Shown here one piece after another: positions 18,377 to 27,843 of a stretch of DNA of 64,000 nucleotides. How positions within the stretch are numbered: position 1 is the stretch's first letter; each line of letters starts with the position of its first letter. The stretch covers positions 1,364,001-1,428,000 of the forward strand of contig NZ_PXUE01000001.1 in assembly GCF_003020585.1 (NCBI RefSeq), given 5' to 3'. The notes beneath the pieces were generated by a model, which ran no database searches, was not told the origin of the DNA, and saw nothing but the letters and a program-made list of their open reading frames with translations. The translations under genes were made by a program, and so were the position numbers. The DNA comes from Chryseobacterium aurantiacum. GTDB taxonomy: Bacteria; Bacteroidota; Bacteroidia; Flavobacteriales; Weeksellaceae.

Positions 18377-18781
18377 ATGAAAGCAGAACAGATTATTCCT
18401 GTACTCAGAATTTTTGATTATCAGAAAGCACTTGAATTTTATGTTGACTGGTTAGGATTTGAAATCGTTTGGGAACACCGGTTTGAAGAAAATTTTCCCG
18501 TTTACATTGAGGTGAAAAAAGAGAACATGGTTTTTCACCTGAGTGAGCATCATGGTGATGCAAGCCCCGGAAGCAGTATCTTTATATGGGGAGAGGGGGT
18601 TGTAGAATACCATAAAGAGCTTATTGGTAAAAACTACAAATACAACCGTCCTGGATTTGAAAAAACATTTTATGACGCAGTTTCTTTCACTGTAAATGAT
18701 CCTTTTGGAAATAAAATTATTTTCAATGAAAAGTTTGAGGAAGCAAAGCATAAAGACCTGGAACTAGACTCACAGGGTTGA
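18377..18781 (+). CDS. VOC-superfamily protein, bleomycin-resistance-like
   Basis: A 134-residue VOC protein. It opens with IIPVLRIFDYQKALEFYVDWLGFEI and ends with the FTVNDPFGNKIIFNE motif, the layout of bleomycin/glyoxalase-like proteins. The middle part, MVFHLSEHHGDASPGSS, is a short loop typical of the ligand-binding members. It probably binds or modifies a small toxic molecule; this is inference. It lies between another VOC gene and an AraC-type regulator in the same direction. Confidence 0.85.
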   Translation: MKAEQIIPVLRIFDYQKALEFYVDWLGFEIVWEHRFEENFPVYIEVKKENMVFHLSEHHGDASPGSSIFIWGEGVVEYHKELIGKNYKYNRPGFEKTFYDAVSFTVNDPFGNKIIFNEKFEEAKHKDLELDSQG

Positions 18782-18800
18782 TTCTGCTCATATATATACT

Positions 18801-19634
18801 ATGCTCTGCAATATACATCAGGAATTTGAAGCTCCGGAAGAACTTCGGGATACCATAAAATGCTTTTGGTATAACAGAAGAGATTATGGAAAGGAATCAT
18901 CCGTATTTACAGTACTTCCGGATGGTTATGTTGAAATTATCTTTCATTTTGGAAATGGATGTAGTATTTCTCATCAGGGAATACTACAGACTTTACCTTC
19001 TCCGTTTATCATGGGACTGCTTAATCAGCCTGCTATTTTTCATGCTCAGAACCAACTGGAAATTATCGGGATCAGATGTTTCCCTTGGGCGGTTTTTGAT
19101 CTTCTGGAGCTTCCCTCAGAAAAAACTGAAAACGGTACTCATATATTTGAACACCCTGTGGTGCAGCTTCACCCTGCATTGCATCATCTTATTACCCAAG
19201 GGCAAATTGAGGAAGCTATTTCTTTGGTAGAGCAATACTTTATAAAATTACACGAACAGATTACTGTAGATAGTCTCCTTTTCAAAGCAGGAGCAGCTAT
19301 GAGAAAAAATTATGGTGCTATTCCTGTAAATCAAGTGGCTGATTCTGCTCACACAACAGCCCGAACGTTAGAAAGAAAATTTAAACAGTCTTCCGGACAC
19401 ACTGTGAAAGATGTATCCGGAATTATGCGTTTTGAACAGATAAGAAACCGTTTGTGGCATGCTCCCGAGACTTCTATTGCTGCCCTTGCACAGGAATTTG
19501 GATATACAGACCAATCTCATTTGAGCAGAGAGTTTAAAAGATATAGCGGTACTACACCCGCTGTTTTTGCGAGGGAAGCCAAAAAAAGAAAACAAACCCT
19601 AAGCAATGATTTTGTCGCATTTGTACAAGCATGA
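18801..19634 (+). CDS. AraC-family transcriptional regulator with DUF6597-like N-terminus
   Basis: A 277-residue regulator. The N-terminal part (about 5-130) has CFWYNRRDY and VLPDGYVEIIFHFG, the pattern I associate with the DUF6597 domain. The C-terminal AraC HTH pair spans about 150-260, with ARTLERKFKQSSGHTVKD and YTDQSHLSREFKRYSGTTP. It ends 48 bp before the Tet(X)-like monooxygenase and follows two VOC genes, so it may control either. An 11-mer shared between the two flanking promoters could be its site. Confidence 0.88.
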   Translation: MLCNIHQEFEAPEELRDTIKCFWYNRRDYGKESSVFTVLPDGYVEIIFHFGNGCSISHQGILQTLPSPFIMGLLNQPAIFHAQNQLEIIGIRCFPWAVFDLLELPSEKTENGTHIFEHPVVQLHPALHHLITQGQIEEAISLVEQYFIKLHEQITVDSLLFKAGAAMRKNYGAIPVNQVADSAHTTARTLERKFKQSSGHTVKDVSGIMRFEQIRNRLWHAPETSIAALAQEFGYTDQSHLSREFKRYSGTTPAVFAREAKKRKQTLSNDFVAFVQA

Positions 19635-20813
<1,179 letters not shown>

Positions 20814-20896
20814 TTCCTGAAGCAATAACATAATTAATGATCCGGATCATTAAACAGTAAGATGAATAAAACCTACCTTTACACTTTAAAAATAGA

Positions 20897-22108
20897 ATGA
20901 AACGTTCAGGAACAGCAGATTTACCTCTTCACTATGGCAAAGTACCGCCGTGGCTGTATGAGCGTATGTCTGTTCTGGGACTCTCTATTATTGAAGTAAT
21001 TCTCATGGATTATGGTAAAGATGAGGTATTGCGCCGATTAGCTGATCCGTTTTGGTTTCAGAGTTTTGGAGCCGTAATGGGGATGGACTGGCATTCTTCA
21101 GGAATTACCACCTCTGTTATGGGAGCCTTGAAGCGTTCCATCAATCCCAACTCGCAATCACTGGGGCTCTACATTTGTGGTGGAAAAGGAAAATTCTCCA
21201 GAGAAACCCCGTCAGAGCTTATTCAGATTGCTGAAAAGACAGGTCTCAACGGTACCGAATTGGTAAGAGCCAGTAAGCTTTCTGCCAAGGTGGATAATAC
21301 AGCTATTCAGGATGGCTATCAATTGTATTTGCATAATTTTGTTTTGTCAGATAACGGAAACTGGAGTGTTATTCAGCAGGGAATGCATGAGTCTGATGGA
21401 ACTGCAAGAAGATATCACTGGCATTCTGAAAACATAACTTCATTTGTAGAAGAACCCCACACAGGAATCAGTGGGATTTCCAGAGGACATATTTTAAACC
21501 TTACCGATTCGGAAGCCTCAGAAAATCGAAAAGGAATTTTGGATATCTCTCATACAGACTCTGTAGATGTCATGAAAGACTTTTCAAGGCTTATTCTTCC
21601 TGCTCATCATGATGTTCGGGCTTCAGATGTTGATCTTAAACGGCTGGGGGCCCTTTTATATGTTACCCGTGAACAACAGCCTCAGAACTTTGAGGATCTG
21701 TTGATGTTGGAGGGAGTAGGTCCAAGAACAATGCAATCATTGGCTTTGGTGAGTGAAGTAATTCATGGCGGGCCGGCAAGATTTGCTGATCCGGCAAGGT
21801 TTTCCTTTGCTCATGGGGGCAAGGATGGTCATCCTTTTCCGGTTCCAATTAATACCTATGATGAAAGTATTAGTATCCTAAGAAAGGGAATAGAAAAATC
21901 TAAACTTGGGAATTCTGATAAACTGAATACTTTAAATAAGCTTCATCAAATAATAACCACAGCCGAGAAAGATTTTACTCCAGATTTCGATATTCAGGAA
22001 GTTATTGAGGACGAAAGACAGAACTCATGGCGTTTTGGAGGTAAGACGGTATTCGGAGATGCGAAGAAACCTAATTCTTCCAATGGCATTCAGCTATCCT
22101 TGTTTTAG
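20897..22108 (+). CDS. DUF763 domain protein with helix-hairpin-helix
   Basis: A 403-residue protein matching the DUF763 family: RSGTADLPLHYGKVPPWL near the start, MDWHSSGITTSVMGALKRS in the first third, and HGGKDGHPFPVP near 315-330. A helix-hairpin-helix motif (LLMLEGVGPRTMQSLAL) lies just before the last motif, so DNA binding is likely. The biochemical function of DUF763 is not known to me. It has no signal peptide and the sequence is complete. It stands between the Tet(X)-like gene and a Crp/Fnr gene, without clear operon links. Confidence 0.85.
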   Translation: MKRSGTADLPLHYGKVPPWLYERMSVLGLSIIEVILMDYGKDEVLRRLADPFWFQSFGAVMGMDWHSSGITTSVMGALKRSINPNSQSLGLYICGGKGKFSRETPSELIQIAEKTGLNGTELVRASKLSAKVDNTAIQDGYQLYLHNFVLSDNGNWSVIQQGMHESDGTARRYHWHSENITSFVEEPHTGISGISRGHILNLTDSEASENRKGILDISHTDSVDVMKDFSRLILPAHHDVRASDVDLKRLGALLYVTREQQPQNFEDLLMLEGVGPRTMQSLALVSEVIHGGPARFADPARFSFAHGGKDGHPFPVPINTYDESISILRKGIEKSKLGNSDKLNTLNKLHQIITTAEKDFTPDFDIQEVIEDERQNSWRFGGKTVFGDAKKPNSSNGIQLSLF

Positions 22109-22379
22109 TGATAATATTTTCAATAAAATAAAAAAGGCCTATAATTATTCCCTTTCTCTGGGAGCATGGCAAATCACGAATCTTAAAGGATAATTCAAAT
22201 TTAACGGTTACGATACTTTTACAAAAAACAAAACATCTGTTTAATTATTTTGATTTATAAAAATATTTTATTTTCAGCACAGTATGTGGTTTAAAAGAAG
22301 AGTAAAATTATTTTGTTTAATATTTATTATCTTCATTCAATTAAAAATTCTATTTTTAAAGTCTTAAAAAAACAAGCTG

Positions 22380-22970
22380 ATGACTAATAAATCCTTAGAA
22401 ATATGCTATGATTTCCCATTTTTCTTTCAGGAAGAACTTGAGGAAATATTCAAGGCACATGAAAAGACATCGTTTCAAAAAGGTGAATTTATTCTTGAAG
22501 AAGGAAAAACAGCCAATGAATACTATATTCTGGATAGCGGATTGGCTCGCTCATTTGTTAATGATTTCAATGGAAATGAGGTTACCACTCACTTTTTTGT
22601 GGAAAACGAAGTGATTATTGAGGTTTTATCTATGTTTCAAAGAATTCCCTCTCAAGAAAACATTGTCTGCATTACAGATTGCGAATGCTGGAAGCTGGAT
22701 TATGATACCTTTCAGGAACTATTCCATAAAATTCCAAATCTAAGGGAATGGGGCAGATCATGGATGTCCAAGGAACTCTTTGCTTACAAACAGCGGTCCG
22801 TAGAAATGTTTACCCTTTCCGCTACCAAAAGATACCTGAATCTGCTGGAACAAAAGTCCAGAGTAATACAGTTTGCCCCATTGAAGCAGATAGCCTCATA
22901 TCTGGGAGTTACAGATACTTCCCTGAGCAGAATACGTAAAGAATTGGTCTCACATCCCAAGAAAATTTAA
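22380..22970 (+). CDS. Crp/Fnr-family transcriptional regulator
   Basis: A 196-residue regulator of the same short group as that at 16597. The sensing beta roll spans about 25-125 (FILEEGKTANEYYILDSGLAR) and the winged helix about 150-190 (LKQIASYLGVTDTSLSRIRKEL). The recognition helix is close to that of the 16597 protein. A 6-4-6 dyad follows 2 bp after the stop codon, upstream of a VOC gene which is the likely target. The 270-bp gap before this gene (22109-22379) contains AT-rich DNA and no recognised element. Confidence 0.9.
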   Translation: MTNKSLEICYDFPFFFQEELEEIFKAHEKTSFQKGEFILEEGKTANEYYILDSGLARSFVNDFNGNEVTTHFFVENEVIIEVLSMFQRIPSQENIVCITDCECWKLDYDTFQELFHKIPNLREWGRSWMSKELFAYKQRSVEMFTLSATKRYLNLLEQKSRVIQFAPLKQIASYLGVTDTSLSRIRKELVSHPKKI

Positions 22971-22972
22971 AT

Positions 22973-22988
22973 CTTGCCCTATGGCAAG
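22973..22988. promoter_or_regulatory. 6-4-6 dyad, Crp/Fnr operator candidate
   Basis: CTTGCC-CTAT-GGCAAG, directly after the Crp/Fnr stop codon and about 60 bp before the VOC gene at 23048. The layout resembles an Fnr-type site, although the half-site sequence differs. Confidence 0.45.
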
Positions 22989-23047
22989 TAGATTTTCATT
23001 GCACCTTGGTAATTTTGGTTTAAAGTTTAACACCAAAAATTACAAAA

Positions 23048-23458
23048 ATGAAAGTCAACCAAATCTATGTCAATTTACCCATAAAGGACGTACAAAAAAC
23101 CAGAGAATTCTGGACAAAGCTTGGGTTTTCCATTAATGAGCAGTTTTCAGATGATAAAGCAATATGTGTAGTAATGAAAGAAGATTATATCTACACCATG
23201 TTTCTGAAAGAAGAATTTTTCCAAACCTTTACCAACAGACCTTATGCTAAAGGAGATACCACACAGGTTCTTCTTGCCATTGGAGTAGACAGCCGTGAAG
23301 AAGTAGATCAGATTGTGAAGACCGCTATTGAAAACGGAGGCTCAAAATATAGTGAATCCATGGATCATGGATGGATGTACCAAAGCGCTTTTGCAGATAT
23401 TGACGGCCATCAGTGGGAAGTAATGCATGCAGATGCTTCTCAGATTCCTACAGAATAA
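23048..23458 (+). CDS. VOC-superfamily (glyoxalase-like) protein
   Basis: A 136-residue VOC protein (NLPIKDVQKTREFWTKLGF at the start, FADIDGHQWEVMHAD at the end). The sequence YTMFLKEEFFQTF in the middle is common in the YcgJ/lactoylglutathione-lyase-like group of Bacteroidota. It probably handles a small reactive compound; the substrate is unknown. It lies directly downstream of a Crp/Fnr regulator and a dyad, and 29 bp upstream of a DinB gene, so regulator, VOC and DinB may form one response unit. Confidence 0.85.
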   Translation: MKVNQIYVNLPIKDVQKTREFWTKLGFSINEQFSDDKAICVVMKEDYIYTMFLKEEFFQTFTNRPYAKGDTTQVLLAIGVDSREEVDQIVKTAIENGGSKYSESMDHGWMYQSAFADIDGHQWEVMHADASQIPTE

Positions 23459-23487
23459 TAGATCAACCTAAACATCACATTAGAAAT

Positions 23488-23949
23488 ATGGAAACAGCTT
23501 CAAATGAGATCGAATTGGTGAAAAACCAAATATTCAGCAGCCTCAAAATAATTTCTTTAAATACAGAGGGAATTAGCCATGAAGAATCAATGATTTTCCC
23601 TAATGATGAAGCCAATTGCATGAACTGGATTCTGGGACATTTAATCTACATCAGAAACAGCTTATTAAATATCTTGGGAGAAGAGTCCGTTTGGGACAGT
23701 GAAAAATTCTCATTTTACAATAGAGGAGAAATTGCCTGGGACAGAAAAGCAGAGTTTATAAATTTTGATGAACTCAAATCCTATCTCCAACAATCACAAG
23801 ATAAGTTGGACACAAAACTGAACAACCTTGAAAGCTTTAAGGAAGAAAATATTAAAGATATTTCAACCCTTTGTCTCCACGAGATTTATCATGGCGGGCA
23901 GCTGGGGTATCTCCGAAGAATTCTTGGAAGGCCCGGAGCAATAAGATGA
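23488..23949 (+). CDS. DinB-family four-helix-bundle protein
   Basis: A 153-residue protein with the DinB/YfiT-like metal-binding layout. The first His is in NWILGHLIYIRNSLL and the pair is in LHEIYHGGQLGYLRR near the C-terminus (H-x-x-x-H-x-G-Q). DinB proteins bind a divalent metal and some transfer thiols such as bacillithiol or mycothiol; here the role is unknown. The ATG at 23488 is favoured because an upstream GTG overlaps the preceding gene. It probably shares a transcript with the VOC gene 29 bp before it. Confidence 0.82.
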   Translation: METASNEIELVKNQIFSSLKIISLNTEGISHEESMIFPNDEANCMNWILGHLIYIRNSLLNILGEESVWDSEKFSFYNRGEIAWDRKAEFINFDELKSYLQQSQDKLDTKLNNLESFKEENIKDISTLCLHEIYHGGQLGYLRRILGRPGAIR

Positions 23950-24064
23950 TATTATTAAATCCGTGAAACCTACAACAGAATAAGACAGTAAGTTTTATAA
24001 GAAATTAGATCCTGTGCCTTTACATTTTGCAATATCTAATTTTAAATCTTTAAAAAATAATAAA

Positions 24065-24589
24065 ATGGACACCCCAAAATCAAAAAAAATAGAACTCATC
24101 ATTCCGGCTTACAGAATGCATACCCAAGGCTTTATGAATGTTTTGGATGGTATTTCGGAAGAAGATGGCTTGAAAAGAATTGAAAACAAAACCAACCACA
24201 TTGTATGGATGGCAGGAAACTTTGTGAATATGCGCTATGGCTTGGGCTGGGTGCTTGGACTGCAGGAACAGGATCCTAATAACGATCTTTTCTTTCAGGG
24301 TAAAGCATTGGATGAAAACATTCAATATCCTAGTCTGGCAGATCTGAAGAAGAATTTTCATGAGATTTCTCCAAAAGTATATCAGAAATTATGGGAAGTA
24401 ACTGATGAAGAACTGGATGAGATCTTTGAAATAGGAATGAACATTCCTTTTATAAAAGAAACAAAGCTCAATTTTGCAGGCATGTGCATTGGGCGTGAAG
24501 ACTATCTCTGCGGACAGATAGGATTAATGCGTAGAATCTTAAACTATCCGGGAATGAAGTATGATGTGGATGAAAATCTTAATTATTAA
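24065..24589 (+). CDS. DinB-like protein lacking the usual His pair
   Basis: A 174-residue protein with the DinB fold pattern. The first motif reads NHIVWMAGNFVNMRYGLG and the last GREDYLCGQIGLMRRIL, where the usual HxxxHxGQ is replaced by REDYLCGQ. The metal site may therefore be altered or lost. It stands 3 bp before an alpha/beta hydrolase gene and is probably translated with it. The ATG at 24065 is chosen over an upstream TTG because the region before it does not look like coding sequence. Confidence 0.75.
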   Translation: MDTPKSKKIELIIPAYRMHTQGFMNVLDGISEEDGLKRIENKTNHIVWMAGNFVNMRYGLGWVLGLQEQDPNNDLFFQGKALDENIQYPSLADLKKNFHEISPKVYQKLWEVTDEELDEIFEIGMNIPFIKETKLNFAGMCIGREDYLCGQIGLMRRILNYPGMKYDVDENLNY

Positions 24590-24592
24590 TCT

Positions 24593-25369
24593 ATGGATCC
24601 AGTAGAAAAAGGGTATAAAAGCGTTCATGGAATACAGCTGTATTATGAGATCTATGGAGCTGGAAAACCATTAGTGCTTATTCATGGTGGTGGTTCTTCT
24701 ATTTTGTATGATTTTAAAGAAGTCATTACAAGGCTGAAAGATAAGTTTCAGCTTATTGGAATTGATCTTCAAAATCATGGACGAAGTGGGCATCGCGATA
24801 TTTCCGAAACATTTGAACAGGATGCAGATGATGTTGCTGCACTTTTAGCAGAAATAAACGTCCATAAAGCCTCGTTTTGGGGATTCAGCAATGGTGGAAA
24901 CACTGTGATGCAGATCGCTCACCGTCATCCCAATAGTGTAGAAAAATTGGTTGTTGCATCCGCATTTTATAAAAAAGAAGGCATGATGGATGGTTTCTTT
25001 GAGGCTATGCAGGAAGCCACCTTTGAATCAATGCCTGAACCATTTAAAATAAATTTTTTAAATCTCAATCCTGATTTTTCAAAACTTGAAAACCTTTTTG
25101 ATAAGGATTGCAAAAGGATGCAAACCTTTGAAGACTGGGAAGATGAAGTCCTTACATCCATACAATCACCTGTATTGTTCATTTGTGGAGATAAAGATGT
25201 AATGAAGCCGGAGCATACGGTAGCAATGGGGCGGTTAGTGAAAGATTCCAGGTTAATGATACTTCCTGCAACTCATGGAACGTATATGATGGCCGACTTT
25301 GATGAAAGCATCAATGAAAACTTAATCAACTTTACGGTGAAAGAAGTAGAACATTTTTTAACCAATTAA
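24593..25369 (+). CDS. Alpha/beta hydrolase
   Basis: A 258-residue alpha/beta hydrolase. The oxyanion-hole motif is LIHGGGSS (about 29-36), the nucleophile is Ser99 in GFSNGG, the acid is in CGDKDVMKPEH and the His is in PATHGTYM. This matches the 3-oxoadipate enol-lactonase / esterase-like group. It has no signal peptide. It starts 3 bp after the DinB-like gene, pointing to a two-gene operon. The substrate is not predictable from sequence. Confidence 0.85.
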   Translation: MDPVEKGYKSVHGIQLYYEIYGAGKPLVLIHGGGSSILYDFKEVITRLKDKFQLIGIDLQNHGRSGHRDISETFEQDADDVAALLAEINVHKASFWGFSNGGNTVMQIAHRHPNSVEKLVVASAFYKKEGMMDGFFEAMQEATFESMPEPFKINFLNLNPDFSKLENLFDKDCKRMQTFEDWEDEVLTSIQSPVLFICGDKDVMKPEHTVAMGRLVKDSRLMILPATHGTYMMADFDESINENLINFTVKEVEHFLTN

Positions 25370-25458
25370 AATCGTAATAAACTACAGACATTGATATGAT
25401 GAATAAATAATCCTTGTCACCTATTTTCAAATAAATAATAACATTTAAAATTAAAATC

Positions 25459-25890
25459 ATGGCAAAATTAAATCCGTACCTAAATTTCGATGGAACAGCT
25501 GAAGAAGCTTTCAATTTTTACAAATCTGTTTTTGGAGGCGAGTTCGTAGGAGAAGTTCATAAAATGGGAAATGCTCCCGGCACTGAAAATCTATCAGACG
25601 AGGAAAAGAACAGAGTAATGCATATTGCATTACCTATAGGAAATGACCTTTTAATGGCTTCGGACATTGTTCCGGGCTTTGGACAAACGCTGACGGTAGG
25701 AAATAACAATTATGTTTCTATTTTTCCTGACTCAAGAACCGATGCGGAAAGAATTTTTAAAGGACTTTCTGAGGGCGGAAATGTAGAAATGCCCCTTGAA
25801 GATCAGTTTTGGGGTGACTATTTTGGCAGCTTTCAGGATAAATATGGTGTTCATTGGATGGTGAATTATAATGAAGAGTATACAAAATAA
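25459..25890 (+). CDS. PhnB-like VOC protein
   Basis: A 143-residue VOC protein of the PhnB group. It begins LNPYLNFDGTAEEAFNFYKSVFGGEF and ends FGSFQDKYGVHWMVNYNEE, both signatures of the group. PhnB-like proteins are named after an E. coli gene in the phosphonate cluster but are not shown to act on phosphonates. No signal peptide. It has its own terminator and stands alone. A related two-domain protein lies at 26932. Confidence 0.9.
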   Translation: MAKLNPYLNFDGTAEEAFNFYKSVFGGEFVGEVHKMGNAPGTENLSDEEKNRVMHIALPIGNDLLMASDIVPGFGQTLTVGNNNYVSIFPDSRTDAERIFKGLSEGGNVEMPLEDQFWGDYFGSFQDKYGVHWMVNYNEEYTK

Positions 25891-25917
25891 CCTTATATTT
25901 ACTATATTTAACTAACG

Positions 25918-25952
25918 ATAAAAGAGGTGCCTGTTGTGGGCAGCTCTTTTAT
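25918..25952 (+). terminator. Terminator after the PhnB-like gene
   Basis: ATAAAAGAG-g-TGCC (25918-25931) pairs with GGCA-g-CTCTTTTAT (25939-25952) around one G-G mismatch. Confidence 0.7.
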
Positions 25953-25975
25953 TCAAATCACTAAAAAGTAAAACA

Positions 25976-26389
25976 ATGGATCCAATTAAAATAGACATTA
26001 CAATTTTAGCTCCTGTTGAGAAAGTATGGAATTATTTCAATGAACCTAAGCATATTACAAAATGGAACTTTGCCCATGAAACCTGGCAGTGTCCCAGCTC
26101 AGAGAATGATCTGAAAGTAGGAGGCAAATTCAAAAACAGGATGGAAGCCAAAGATAAAAGCTTCGCGTTTGACTTTGAAGGAGTATACGACGAAATTGTT
26201 CCTCATGAGAAAATTAAATATCATATGGAGGATGGACGAAAAGTTGAGGTGATCTTTGATAAAATAGATGAAAATACAACAAAGGTTATTGAAGTTTTCG
26301 ATCCCGAAAAACAAAATTCTGTGGAAATGCAAAGAGATGGCTGGTATGCTATTCTTAATAATTTCCATAAATATGTAGAGAATCACTAA
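25976..26389 (+). CDS. SRPBCC-domain (AHSA1-like) protein
   Basis: A 137-residue START/Bet v1-fold protein. It has the AHSA1 opening ITILAPVEKVWNYFNEPKHITKWNFA, the VGGKFKNRMEAKD turn, and ends in a long helix, MQRDGWYAILNNFHKYVENH. The fold makes a deep hydrophobic cavity that binds lipids or aromatic molecules. The ligand is unknown. The ATG at 25976 starts just after a terminator hairpin. Two further SRPBCC genes lie at 28734 and 29224. Confidence 0.88.
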   Translation: MDPIKIDITILAPVEKVWNYFNEPKHITKWNFAHETWQCPSSENDLKVGGKFKNRMEAKDKSFAFDFEGVYDEIVPHEKIKYHMEDGRKVEVIFDKIDENTTKVIEVFDPEKQNSVEMQRDGWYAILNNFHKYVENH

Positions 26390-26406
26390 AAATATTTTTT
26401 GTAGCC

Positions 26407-26664
26407 ATGATCAATTTAGTTATCATGTCAAAGAGTTTGAATTCCATTTATGCTATAAACTATGATCCCCAAGAGGATTTTCTTCATGGTGTAATTGCAA
26501 TCCCGGCAAGAAAAGCCTTGAAAAAAGAAAAAATAGATTCTTTGGAAAAACTGTCAGATTATTCTGAAAAAGAACTTCTGCAGCTTCATGGTTTTGGAAA
26601 AAACGCAATGATGAGATTAAAAGACCATATGAAGGAGAATCATTTTTTTTTAAAAGAAGCGTAA
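26407..26664 (+). CDS. Small helix-hairpin-helix protein, RNA polymerase alpha-CTD-like
   Basis: An 85-residue (or 79-residue, if started at the ATG at 26425) protein. The second half, ALKKEKIDSLEKLSDYSEKELLQLHGFGKNAMMRLKDHM, fits the helix-hairpin-helix of the RNA polymerase alpha C-terminal domain, with LHGFGKNA as the hairpin. It may bind DNA or act in regulation. The first part (DFLHGVIAIPARKALKKE) resembles a conserved small Bacteroidota protein. It follows an SRPBCC gene by 17 bp. The downstream gap (26665-26931) contains a short repeat-like fragment with TACGCAG at 26821 and 26839. Confidence 0.75.
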   Translation: MINLVIMSKSLNSIYAINYDPQEDFLHGVIAIPARKALKKEKIDSLEKLSDYSEKELLQLHGFGKNAMMRLKDHMKENHFFLKEA

Positions 26665-26931
26665 AAAGTAAAGTCAAATTTTTTATCGTGTCATTGTAAA
26701 TAAAGAAAAGTATTTCTTTAAGGGCAAAGGCATAAGATTTTTCTTGCTTAATGTTTTCATAAAAAAATATGAATACTTCCAACATGTATAGGTTTATCTG
26801 CGATACAATTTCTATTCTTGTACGCAGTTTTTACGGATTACGCAGATTTATCATCAATATGGGTCTGCTGAACCTATCAATCAATGAAAAAATAATTAAA
26901 CTATATAAAGCCAATTTTAAAATTTAAGATT

Positions 26932-27798
26932 ATGAATAAAGATATTTTCCCATGTCTCTGGTATGATGGTGATGCCAAACAATCTGCAGAATTTTACTGT
27001 AAAGTCTTTGGAGGAGAGATTACAGCAGACACTCCGGTTGTGATGAACATTGATCTGTTCGGGCAAAGAATAATGCTATTGAATGGAGGTCCACAATTTA
27101 AAAAGAACGCTTCCATTTCTTTCATGGTAATCTGCGATACAGAAGATGAGGTTCAAAAATATTGGGATCAGTTGATGAAAGGAGGGACGGCACTGATGGA
27201 GCTGGGCTCTTATTCTTGGAGCAAAAAATACGGATGGGTTCAGGATCAATATGGGGTGACGTGGCAATTATTCCTGGGAGAAAAATCTGGTGATCAAAAG
27301 ATAGTTCCTACCATGATGTTCATTCACCAAAACAACGGTAAGGCCAAAGAAGCAATGGAACTTTATACCCAGACTTTCCCAAATTCAAGCATTGGAAATA
27401 TCTTAAAATATGGGGATGGAAGTGAAGGACATCCCATTACAGAACCAGCAGAAAATGTTCAGCATGCCAATTTTATAATTGACAACTATACTTTATTCTG
27501 TATGGATAATTCCTACGATCATCAATTTGACTTTAATGAGGGAATCTCACTGGTTGTAATGACCGATGACCAGAAGCAAACCGACCATTATTGGAATACC
27601 TTAACGGCAAACGGAGGAAGAGAAAGTATGTGTGGATGGTTGAAAGATAAATATGGAGTAAGCTGGCAGATTGTCCCTAAAAGACTCATCCAATTAATGA
27701 ATGACCCCAATCACGAAAAAGCTTATAATGTAGTGCAGGCCATGATGAAAATGCAGAGAATAATTATTCAGGATTTGGAAGACGCCTACAATTCCTAA
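26932..27798 (+). CDS. Two-domain PhnB/3-demethylubiquinone-methyltransferase-like VOC protein
   Basis: A 288-residue protein with two PhnB-like VOC domains. Domain 1 (about 1-120) has LWYDGDAKQSAEFYCKVFGGEI and WVQDQYGVTWQLF. Domain 2 (about 130-270) has FIHQNNGKAKEAMELYTQTF and WLKDKYGVSWQIV. Many annotations call this family 3-demethylubiquinone-9 3-methyltransferase, but no methyltransferase motif is present, so that name is doubtful. Function unknown. It is separated by about 270 bp from the upstream gene. Confidence 0.88.
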   Translation: MNKDIFPCLWYDGDAKQSAEFYCKVFGGEITADTPVVMNIDLFGQRIMLLNGGPQFKKNASISFMVICDTEDEVQKYWDQLMKGGTALMELGSYSWSKKYGWVQDQYGVTWQLFLGEKSGDQKIVPTMMFIHQNNGKAKEAMELYTQTFPNSSIGNILKYGDGSEGHPITEPAENVQHANFIIDNYTLFCMDNSYDHQFDFNEGISLVVMTDDQKQTDHYWNTLTANGGRESMCGWLKDKYGVSWQIVPKRLIQLMNDPNHEKAYNVVQAMMKMQRIIIQDLEDAYNS

Positions 27799-27843
27799 AA
27801 ACTTCGGCTTACTGTTTGATGCTATTTAGAAAAAGGTTTGCTT

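Noticed and set aside
26814..26880. Repeat fragment with TACGCAG words
   Set aside because: Too short and degenerate to be called a separate element; only mentioned with the adjacent gene.
26932..27798. 3-demethylubiquinone methyltransferase
   Set aside because: The family name is often copied in annotations, but the protein is a double VOC domain with no SAM-binding motif.
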